Assembly (NCBI GenBank): GCA_019084405.1
Contig: JAHRFX010000095.1
Location: 1 to 13,538 of the forward strand
Origin: Methanobacterium sp.
GTDB taxonomy: Archaea; Methanobacteriota; Methanobacteria; Methanobacteriales; Methanobacteriaceae
Reading direction: 5' to 3'
DNA length: 13,538 nt
Each line of letters starts with the position of its first letter. Within the stretch, counting starts at the first letter, position 1. The notes under the pieces were generated by a model. That model was given only the letters and a program-made list of their open reading frames with translations. It had not been told where the DNA came from and did no database searches. A program made the translations under genes and the position numbers. Of the stretch, positions 1-5,288 are shown piece after piece.

Positions 1-165
1 ATTATGAAATTTAGCCACGTTTGGAAAAAATCAGCTCTCATCAGAATGAACATTCACACTCCAGCCGAACGCCTATATTTCGTGGCACATACTATACACA
101 GCACTACTATTTCCACAAACATAATAGAAAATATTGCAAAAATAATGGATTTCTCCAAAATTTAA
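1..165 (+). CDS. C-terminal part of an unidentified open frame, cut by the window edge
   Basis: Frame 1 is open from the first base to TAA at 163-165. It has an ATG at 4-6, so it is either a 53-residue peptide or the tail of a longer gene starting outside the window. The readable part includes HTPAERLYFVAHTIHS and ends MDFSKI. I do not recognise the family. No ribosome site can be judged because upstream sequence is missing. The frame ends 18 bases before the presumed right end of the IS200/IS605-type remnant, so the element lies just downstream of it. A degraded transposase tail is possible but unproven. Confidence 0.3.
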   Translation: MMKFSHVWKKSALIRMNIHTPAERLYFVAHTIHSTTISTNIIENIAKIMDFSKI

Positions 166-186
166 CCTGTTATAAAGTACATTGAA

Positions 187-273
187 CTACCATGACCTAA
201 AGAGGTCAATGGATTCCTAATCCATCAACTAACGTGTTGATTTTACTAAAGGCAATCCCCGTAGTCCCTACGG
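187..273 (-). ncRNA. Candidate omega RNA (TnpB guide RNA) scaffold
   Basis: In minus-strand order the segment folds into four tandem hairpins: CCGTAG-GGA-CTACGG (273-259), TCAAC-ACGTTA-GTTGA (240-225), TGGATT-AGG-AATCCA (224-210) and TGACCT-CTTT-AGGTCA (208-193). It then runs unpaired through TGGTAGTTC to the element tip. Known omega RNAs overlap the 3' end of tnpB and end at the right tip, with the guide read from the flanking DNA. This arrangement matches, since the hairpins overlap the last TnpB codons and the stop. If transcribed, the guide would be the complement of about 163-182. Expression and function are inferred only. Confidence 0.55.
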
Positions 274-397
274 TTAGAATATTACAAGCAGACATCTCAT
301 TAGGGTAATCGATTAAGCTTGGTTTTCGCTTATAATCTAGTTACATTCCTTTTTATGATTTTTGTCTAAACTTGTCAGTTATTATATTTGGTTTCAT
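206..397 (-). pseudogene. tnpB: tnpB remnant (RNA-guided nuclease of IS200/IS605), N- and C-terminal ends only
   Basis: Two pieces remain. The first starts at ATG 397-395 and reads MKPNIITDKFRQKS before TAA at 355-353. The second is a frame open from 340 to TGA at 208-206, with NEMSACNILTVGTTGIAF followed by SKINTLVDGLGIH. The TVGTTGIA stretch is typical of the extreme C-terminus of archaeal TnpB proteins, just after the last catalytic region. The RuvC-like nuclease core, its acidic residues and the zinc finger are all absent, so no active protein can be made. In the family, TnpB is the omega-RNA-guided nuclease that protects the donor copy. The deletion junction must lie between about 340 and 355. 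Confidence 0.7.
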
Positions 398-429
398 AGT
401 ATTTAAAGTTTTCGACTCTGAAAATTCAT

Positions 430-451
430 CTATGACTTACAGAAGTCATAG
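430..451 (-). repeat. Left-end subterminal hairpin of the IS200/IS605-type remnant
   Basis: CTATGACTT and AAGTCATAG form a perfect 9-bp inverted repeat around a 4-base loop. It lies upstream (minus strand) of the promoter-like box and the tnpB start, where TnpA of IS200/IS605 elements recognises the left end. It is not followed by a T run on either strand, which argues against a terminator. Confidence 0.65.
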
Positions 452-592
452 TATTCTTTCAGGTCTGAGATAAAAACACCCCAATACCACCTAATTCTAA
501 AATAAAAAAACCCTTATACTTACAATTCCCAAAAAAATCTAATGTAGCACAATTTATATTCATATTTAAGTATTTAAAACAAGCTATATTTA

Positions 593-764
593 TTTTTATC
601 GGTTATAAAAACTTTATTAACAAAATAAAATCATTATATCAAAATAATCAAAAAAACAACCAAAATTATCAGAGAAAAATCTTAAATTGACAGAAGTGAC
701 AATTTAAGCATATGAAATGTATCAAGATCTAAATCTTATTATTTTGATTTAAAACCGATAAAAA
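593..764. repeat. 172-bp AT-rich segment bounded by a 17-bp near-perfect inverted repeat
   Basis: Bases 593-609 and 748-764 are inverted copies matching at 16 of 17 positions, including TTTTTATCGGTT perfect over 12. Inside lie a 10-bp pair (639-648 with 738-747) and a perfect 9-bp pair (CTTAAATTG 681-689 with CAATTTAAG 700-708). The interior has no reading frame I can support. It could be a small inverted-repeat (MITE-like) insertion, a structured RNA, or chance in AT-rich DNA; I see no clean target-site duplication. Confidence 0.35.
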
Positions 765-879
765 CCACTATAATGCCTTTAGTAATTAAATTTTTTAGTT
801 ATTTTTCTCTGCTGCGAATAATACACCAGCACAAAATTAAAATCTATACTTAAATCTTTCGGTTGAACTTAAATCACAA

Positions 880-892
880 AATATTTTTATAC
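880..892 (+). promoter_or_regulatory. Probable TATA-type promoter of mer
   Basis: An AATATTTTTATAC stretch with an A-rich BRE-like flank lies about 35 bases before the mer ATG, which would give a very short leader. A second candidate, CTATACTTAAAT near 844-855, would give a leader of about 50 bases. The sequence does not decide between them. Confidence 0.4.
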
Positions 893-922
893 TACCACTA
901 AATTTTTAAATGGTGATATATT

Positions 923-1912
923 ATGAAGTTCGGTATCGAATTTGTTCCAAATGAGCCAATTGAAAAAATAGTAAAGCTTGTTAAGCTGGCAGAAGATGTA
1001 GGATTTGAATACGCCTGGATTACTGACCACTACAACAACAAAAATGTATACGAAACCTTAGCATTAATTGCTGCAGGAACTGAAACCATTAAAATGGGTC
1101 CTGGTGTGACCAACCCTTATGTAAGAAGCCCGGCTATAACTGCTTCTGCTATGACTACCCTTGATGAACTCTCTAATGGAAGAGCAGTTCTGGGTATTGG
1201 CCCTGGTGACAAAGCTACCTTTGATTCTTTAGGAATTCCATGGGAGAAACCAGTTAGTACCATTAAAAACGCTATAGAAATGATGACCACTTTAATGGCT
1301 GGTGGAAAAACTGAATCTGGTGCACAATTAGGTGGTACCAAAGCTGTCCAGGAAAAGATACCAATTTACATGGGTGCACAAGGCCCAATGATGTTAAAAA
1401 CCGCCGGTGGATTTTCAGACGGTGCATTAATTAACGCATCCAATCCTAAAGACTATGCTGCTGCTGTTCCTCTAATCAAAGAAGGAGCTTCTGCCGCAGG
1501 TAAAAGTATGGATGACGTGGATGTAGCTGCATACACCTGTACTTCCATTGATGATGACGCAGAAAAAGCATTAGGAGCTGCCAAGATTGTAGTTGCATTT
1601 ATTGCTGCAGGATCACCCCCACCTGTTTTAGAAAGACACGGAATAGCACCGGACACCGGAGCAAAAATCGGAGAAATGATAGGTAAAGGTGACTTCGGTG
1701 GAGCTATTGGAGCTGTAAGTGACGAATTAATGGAAGCTTTCTCTATTGTAGGAACTCCTGATGATTTAATACCTAAAATTGAAGCTTTAGGTGAACAAGG
1801 AGTAACCCAATATGTGGTTGGTTCCCCAATAGGACCTGACAAAGAAAAATCCATTAAATTAATGGGAGAAGTTATTAACACCTTCACTAAAAGAGAAGGC
1901 AGAGTCTTTTAG
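923..1912 (+). CDS. mer: F420-dependent 5,10-methylene-tetrahydromethanopterin reductase
   Basis: Mer carries out the reversible F420H2-dependent reduction of methylene-H4MPT to methyl-H4MPT, a cytoplasmic step of methanogenesis from CO2. The 329-aa protein has the bacterial-luciferase-like TIM-barrel fold of the F420 family and is near the usual length (about 320). Family stretches seen include MKFGIEFVPNEP at the start, the AWITDHYNN segment, GPGVTNPYVRSP and the LGIGPGDKATFDSLGI loop, and IPIYMGAQGPMM. The start is fixed by GGTGAT at 912-917, five bases before ATG. The gene stands alone, preceded by a long AT-rich leader region and followed by a T-rich tract. Its codon use is cleaner and its GC higher than its surroundings, as expected for a highly expressed methanogenesis gene. 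Function is assigned with high certainty from sequence. Confidence 0.96.
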   Translation: MKFGIEFVPNEPIEKIVKLVKLAEDVGFEYAWITDHYNNKNVYETLALIAAGTETIKMGPGVTNPYVRSPAITASAMTTLDELSNGRAVLGIGPGDKATFDSLGIPWEKPVSTIKNAIEMMTTLMAGGKTESGAQLGGTKAVQEKIPIYMGAQGPMMLKTAGGFSDGALINASNPKDYAAAVPLIKEGASAAGKSMDDVDVAAYTCTSIDDDAEKALGAAKIVVAFIAAGSPPPVLERHGIAPDTGAKIGEMIGKGDFGGAIGAVSDELMEAFSIVGTPDDLIPKIEALGEQGVTQYVVGSPIGPDKEKSIKLMGEVINTFTKREGRVF

Positions 1913-1950
1913 ATTCTTCTTTTCTCTTTTTATTTTTTTTTAAAGTCTTT
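1913..1950 (+). terminator. T-rich terminator after mer
   Basis: Directly after the TAG of mer the + strand runs through several T tracts, including a T9 near 1932-1941. Archaeal RNA polymerase stops at such tracts without needing a hairpin. The tract also separates mer from the convergent gene ending at 1973. Confidence 0.6.
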
Positions 1951-1972
1951 TTCAATTAATAAAGTATAATAT

Positions 1973-2776
1973 TTATTCTGAAATAATTTTGCTACGTATT
2001 CTGTGCTTCTTAGCAATATCTGCCACCATATTATAAATTTTAATCTGATATTTAGAAGAAGGGTAAGATTTGGATGTGAATATAGACTTAGTTTTAGGTA
2101 TCAACTCTGGAAAATGTTCTTCTAACGCTTCATAATATCTAACCCTGCAATCAGATGGCTTATCACCAAAAAGGGTTAATGCGCCCGGCAGTACAAAGTC
2201 TCCACCATATTCTTTTACCGACTTTATCATTATATCCAGTTGATCTTCTGAGTCAGAAATAAAGGGTAAAATTGGCATTAAACAGGCCCCGGTAGTGAAT
2301 CCTTCTTCTTTAAATTTTTGCATGGTCTCTAATCGTTCCCAGGGAGAAGGTGCGTCTGGTTCAAAAATAGCAGCAACTTTTTCATTAACAGTTGAAAAGG
2401 AGAAGGATATAATAGCCCCATGTTTTAAGTGAGACATCAGGTCCGGAGGTAAATGAGCTGAATTATCAATTTTCTTTAAAAGTTCCAGGTCCCTGGAAAT
2501 TAAGGTGGATTTAGTTAACAAGTTTAATGGAAAATGAAAGCGATGAATGATTTTTAAAAGTTCCCGGGTAATTTTCAGGTTTTCTTCCGGGGGTAAATAG
2601 GGATCTGTTGCAGAACCCAGGGCAATAATTCCATATTCTTTTTTTCGAGCTCTGTTTTTTAATTGACGATAAAGAATTTCAGGGGCATTGATTTTTGCTG
2701 TAAGCTGGGAAGGAATCTGTTCACCATATTTGCTACCATGGATATAACAATATACGCAGTTAAAAGAGCAACCCAT
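1973..2776 (-). CDS. Radical SAM protein, spore photoproduct lyase-like (SPL-type) family
   Basis: The protein carries a CX3CX2C radical SAM cluster motif (GCSFNCVYCYIHGSKYGEQ), followed by a GSATDPYLPPE segment and by SFSTVNEKVAAIFEPDAPSP, all typical of archaeal and bacterial SPL-like (Rv2578c-type) proteins of unknown substrate. True spore photoproduct repair is not implied. The first canonical start, ATG 2776-2774, leaves only two residues before the first cluster Cys and removes a conserved block. The frame is open upstream and reads DNLFLEDYTLNPYMGC, as family members do, back to a stop at 2866-2864. A GGAGGT site (2875-2870) fits a start near TTT 2863 or ATA 2854, but no ATG, GTG or TTG exists there. 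So the true protein probably starts upstream with an odd codon, or the start codon has been lost. The gene diverges from raSEA. Family certain, function unknown. Confidence 0.85.
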   Translation of the reverse strand: MGCSFNCVYCYIHGSKYGEQIPSQLTAKINAPEILYRQLKNRARKKEYGIIALGSATDPYLPPEENLKITRELLKIIHRFHFPLNLLTKSTLISRDLELLKKIDNSAHLPPDLMSHLKHGAIISFSFSTVNEKVAAIFEPDAPSPWERLETMQKFKEEGFTTGACLMPILPFISDSEDQLDIMIKSVKEYGGDFVLPGALTLFGDKPSDCRVRYYEALEEHFPELIPKTKSIFTSKSYPSSKYQIKIYNMVADIAKKHRIRSKIISE

Positions 2777-2869
2777 ATAAGGATTTAAAGTATAATCCTC
2801 TAAAAAAAGATTATCACGATGTTTGTGCTTATTTAAAACTGATTTAACCTTTATTTTTTTAAATTAAAG

Positions 2870-2875
2870 ACCTCC
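2870..2875 (-). promoter_or_regulatory. Strong ribosome site with no canonical start codon beside it
   Basis: The minus strand reads GGAGGT here. Six bases downstream the in-frame codon is TTT (2863-2861), followed by AAA AAA ATA AAG GTT. This supports translation from upstream of ATG 2776, giving an N-terminus like (M)KKIKVKSVLNKHKHRD. Confidence 0.6.
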
Positions 2876-2929
2876 AGTTTGAATAATTAATGATGATGCT
2901 GAAAATCCGGATAATACCCAAAACATATT

Positions 2930-2946
2930 TTAATTTCGGAAATTAA
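2930..2946. promoter_or_regulatory. Perfect 17-bp palindrome in the divergent promoter region
   Basis: TTAATTTC-G-GAAATTAA is perfectly symmetric (8-bp arms, one central base). It lies about 55 bases upstream of the ribosome site of the minus-strand radical SAM gene, overlapping where its BRE/TATA would be. It could be a repressor site. In AT-rich DNA chance is possible, but the GC core and perfect arms make it notable. Confidence 0.35.
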
Positions 2947-3093
2947 TATAATTATTGTTAAGATTATATAGAATAATAATAAAGATAGTTAAATATATTT
3001 TATTAAAGTTTAAAACTGAATAATTATAGTGTTTTTATAATTTCAGGTTATTTTTCTAATAAAAATTATTTAATTTTAGAACTAAGGATAAAG

Positions 3094-3106
3094 TAATTAT
3101 AAAATA
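3094..3106 (+). promoter_or_regulatory. Probable TATA box of raSEA
   Basis: TAATTATAAAATA lies about 80 bases upstream of the raSEA ATG, in an otherwise gene-free 2876-3178 gap that holds the two divergent promoters and no RNA gene I can recognise. Confidence 0.4.
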
Positions 3107-3178
3107 AGATAGGATACCTCGTATTAACTTAAGAATGGTGTTTTAGCATTATAATCATTCTAAATCAGGAAAAAAACC

Positions 3179-4240
3179 ATGCAAATACAAAAATTAACCA
3201 GAGAAATTAGAAATAAATCTCTAAGAAAAGTTAAAAAAAGATCACCGGGAGAATTATCTGCCAGCTGGTACCAGGAAGACTTATTATACCGGGGGAGAGG
3301 CCCGACCCTGTTCATGATTTTGCCCACCGGTGGGTGTTCCTGGGCCCTATCAGAAAGTGGTGGTTGCACCATGTGCAGTTATATTACTGATTCCCATTTA
3401 GAAGATGTTCCTGCTGAAGAAATTATCAACATATTCCACGAAATAATGGATAAACATACCATAGAAGAACCAACTGCAGTTAAAATTTTCACATCCGGCA
3501 GTTTCTTGAATCCAGATGAAATGCCTGTTGAAGCCCGGAAAGAGATTTTGAAAACCCTGGGGGAAATTGAAAACATTGTAGAAGTGGTGGTAGAATCCCG
3601 GCCGGAATATGTTAATAGAGATGTTATCCAGGAGTGCTGTTCTTATATTCCAGATAAAATATTTGAAATTAGTATGGGGCTGGAATCATCCAGCGACCAT
3701 ACCCGGGAATTTAAAATAAACAAAGGTTTTTCTAAAAAAGACTTCGAAAGAGCAGTTGAAATAATAAAAGACCTTAAAGTAGAATTTAAAGTAAAATCAA
3801 AAGCTTATATTCTTGTAAAACCTATTTTAACTTCAGAAAAGCAGGCCATACAAGAAGCAATTGATAGTGCCATTTATGCAGAAAATGCAGGTATAGATAG
3901 GATTTCTTTTTGTCCGGCTACCATCCATAAAGGTACTTTAATTGAAGAATTATGGCGTAAAGGATCTTATCAACCACCCTGGATATGGAGTGTTGTAAAA
4001 ATTATTAACCAGGTACGTGAAGAGGTCCAGGTGCCTGCTATAATGGATACCTCTGGTTTTGGAAGTAGAAGAGGTCCTTATAACTGTAAAAAATGTAATT
4101 CTAAGCTAAAGCAAATGATAATTGATTCCAATCTTGATCAAATTCTGGTAAAAGAATTAGAATGTGAGTGTAAAAATCAATGGCAAGTAGAAAGTAGTTT
4201 TTGCGATATTGGTCGTTCTACTACCAGGATAAGATATTAA
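3179..4240 (+). CDS. raSEA: Archaeosine biosynthesis radical SAM protein RaSEA
   Basis: RaSEA works with ArcS in the last step of archaeosine (G+) formation at position 15 of archaeal tRNA: ArcS adds lysine to preQ0 in the tRNA, and RaSEA cleaves the adduct by radical SAM chemistry to leave the formamidine. The 353-aa protein matches this family (formerly TIGR01210) in its N-terminal PGELSASWYQEDLLYRGRG block, its LPTGGCSW segment, and a CX9CX2C cluster motif at C53, C63 and C66 instead of the usual CX3CX2C. A C-terminal Cys set (NCKKC, then ECEC) could hold zinc. ATG 3179 is preceded only by a weak AGGA (3167-3170). ArcS is not in this window. The product is followed after 95 bases by a DUF308 gene on the same strand, which has its own strong ribosome site. 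Confidence 0.9.
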   Translation: MQIQKLTREIRNKSLRKVKKRSPGELSASWYQEDLLYRGRGPTLFMILPTGGCSWALSESGGCTMCSYITDSHLEDVPAEEIINIFHEIMDKHTIEEPTAVKIFTSGSFLNPDEMPVEARKEILKTLGEIENIVEVVVESRPEYVNRDVIQECCSYIPDKIFEISMGLESSSDHTREFKINKGFSKKDFERAVEIIKDLKVEFKVKSKAYILVKPILTSEKQAIQEAIDSAIYAENAGIDRISFCPATIHKGTLIEELWRKGSYQPPWIWSVVKIINQVREEVQVPAIMDTSGFGSRRGPYNCKKCNSKLKQMIIDSNLDQILVKELECECKNQWQVESSFCDIGRSTTRIRY

Positions 4241-4323
4241 ATTTAACTATAATTCATCCTCCTTTAAAAAATCATATTAATCAGATCTGCTAGATAAAAA
4301 ATCAGGGGTTTTGTTAATTTACT

Positions 4324-4330
4324 GGAGGTG
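4324..4330 (+). promoter_or_regulatory. Strong ribosome site of the DUF308 gene
   Basis: GGAGGTG lies five bases before ATG 4336 and is a near-perfect complement of the archaeal 16S rRNA end. It fixes the start. Confidence 0.75.
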
Positions 4331-4335
4331 GAAAA

Positions 4336-4815
4336 ATGAAAAATACTGTAAGTGGAATTTTAGCCATTATTTTAGGTCTAATTGTAATCTCTTTTCCTCT
4401 TTTAGGGGTTGTAACTGTCAGTGTGATAGTGAGTTTTTCTTTGATTATACTGGCGGTCTGGTTTATGGCCCTGGGTATGGCTAGCCTTGATTTGAGTTTT
4501 ACCCGGGGATTACTTAACCTGGTGCTGGGTATTATAACCCTCATATTAGCCCTAGGTTTAATATTTAATCCCGCCTTATTCAGTTTTGTAGCGGCTATTA
4601 TTTTATATCTGGCAGGTATTTTACTGGTAATTGCTGGTTTTATAGCCTTAATTGGTAGTAAAGAATCTAAAATAGGTATCTGGCCCGGAGTAATCGGGAT
4701 TATTTTAGGTATAATTTATATAATTCTAGGTACCTATGCCTTTGATCCCATGTATTTGGGGATGTTAATTGGAATCTGGTTAATAGTTACTGGGATATTC
4801 AGAATATTTGAATAA
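4336..4815 (+). CDS. DUF308 (HdeD-like) integral membrane protein
   Basis: This 159-aa protein is almost wholly hydrophobic, with about six membrane segments arranged as repeated helical hairpins of the kind LGLIVISFPLLGV, LNLVLGIITLILALGLIF, YLAGILLVIAGFIALIG and PGVIGIILGIIYIILGTYA. The Gly-rich GI(I/L)xLILG pattern and the ending LIVTGIFRIFE are typical of DUF308 proteins. The bacterial member HdeD is linked to acid resistance, but archaeal members have no known role and I assign none. The start is set by GGAGGTG five bases upstream. It may be cotranscribed with raSEA, but a functional link is not evident. Confidence 0.85.
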   Translation: MKNTVSGILAIILGLIVISFPLLGVVTVSVIVSFSLIILAVWFMALGMASLDLSFTRGLLNLVLGIITLILALGLIFNPALFSFVAAIILYLAGILLVIAGFIALIGSKESKIGIWPGVIGIILGIIYIILGTYAFDPMYLGMLIGIWLIVTGIFRIFE

Positions 4816-4826
4816 AATGAATACAA

Positions 4827-4846
4827 ACCCCTTTTTTTTATTTTAA
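4827..4846 (+). terminator. T-rich terminator after the DUF308 gene
   Basis: ACCCC followed by T8, A and T4 begins about 15 bases after the stop codon on the + strand, a typical archaeal termination tract. Confidence 0.5.
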
Positions 4847-4882
4847 ACCTGATTTTAGTCCTGTGTCTCCAATCCATACAAA

Positions 4883-5098
4883 TTATTTAGAATTTAAAAA
4901 GTTTATTTTATCTTTTGACTTATTTCTCTTATTAAAGCTACAATATCGCATGCAGATAGTGCAGCACTCACATGAATCATTTATTATTTTAGTTTTATTG
5001 CCTTTTTCAAAAGTCCCTTCGGTGATTGCATCCCCCGGAAACTGCTTAATACATCCTCCACATTTAAAACAGAATTCTCAAAATGCAGTTATGAACAT
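4883..5098 (-). pseudogene. Broken 2[4Fe-4S] ferredoxin gene
   Basis: The minus strand reads ATG TTC ATA ACT GCA TTT, then an in-frame TGA (5080-5078), then EFCFKCGGCIKQFPGDAI and, further on, DSCECCTICMRYCSFNK, ending at TAA 4885-4883. This is the two-cluster layout of small ferredoxins (CX2CX2CX3CP twice). The second motif keeps all four Cys. In the first motif the fourth Cys is Phe (QFP in place of xCP). There is no ATG, GTG or TTG between the TGA and the first motif. The internal stop, the lost Cys and the missing restart together point to a decayed gene of about 71 codons. Before decay it would have been a soluble electron carrier. It lies convergent to the DUF308 gene and divergent from the nucleotidyltransferase gene. 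Confidence 0.7.
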
Positions 5099-5252
5099 TA
5101 AAATTACGAGCTGTTAAATTCTGAATACTGGTAAATATAACTTAAATTTACTGTTCTGGGTTAAACTCTGGTCTTTAGTTAAATATTATAATTTAAACTA
5201 AAAAATAATCAATCTCATGAAGGCCATGCCAGCATATATAGGGTAATAGGAC

Positions 5253-5268
5253 ATATCTTCTAAGATAT
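5253..5268. promoter_or_regulatory. Palindrome near the start of the nucleotidyltransferase transcript
   Basis: ATATCTT-CT-AAGATAT has perfect 7-bp arms. It sits about 20 bases downstream of a TATA-like CATATATA (5233-5240) and 20 bases before ATG 5289, so it would overlap the transcription start. It could be an operator or a leader hairpin. Confidence 0.35.
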
Positions 5269-5288
5269 ATGAAATAAAAACGTGCATT

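Larger units (their letters stand above)
183..469 (-). mobile_element. Internally deleted IS200/IS605-type (tnpB-only) element
   Basis: Read on the minus strand, this segment has the parts of a tnpB element in order: a perfect 9-bp-stem hairpin near the left end (430-451, loop of 4), a TTTAAATACT promoter-like box just before an ATG at 397, a short start of a reading frame, the C-terminal codons of TnpB ending at 206, a string of four hairpins (194-273), and a terminal TAGTTCAA. IS200/IS605 elements have subterminal hairpins and no terminal inverted repeats, as here. The right tip is placed at the TCAA complement (183-186), the cleavage tetranucleotide known for IS608. The left tip is less certain; a TTTAT on the minus strand (470-474) could be the flanking target motif. 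A full tnpB element would be over 1 kb, so about 1 kb is missing and no TnpA is present. The element resembles the non-coding palindrome-associated derivatives (PATEs) of this family. Confidence 0.75.

Noticed and set aside
187..273. Hairpin series as a CRISPR array
   Set aside because: The stems differ in sequence, there is no repeated unit, and spacing is not regular; it matches an omega-RNA region.
430..451. Strong hairpin as a transcription terminator
   Set aside because: No T run follows on either strand, archaea rarely use hairpin terminators, and position fits the left end of the IS200/IS605-type element.
1453..1887. 144-codon minus frame opposite mer
   Set aside because: It is a shadow produced by the biased codon use of mer, with no ribosome site or recognisable domain.
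5078..5080. In-frame TGA read as selenocysteine
   Set aside because: Ferredoxins have no Cys at this position to be replaced, the Sec machinery is not expected in this group, and a cluster Cys is also lost, which fits decay better.
4863..5117. 84-codon + strand frame as a gene
   Set aside because: It has no ribosome site, a low-complexity hydrophobic and His/Pro-rich reading, and lies antisense to the recognisable ferredoxin remnant.
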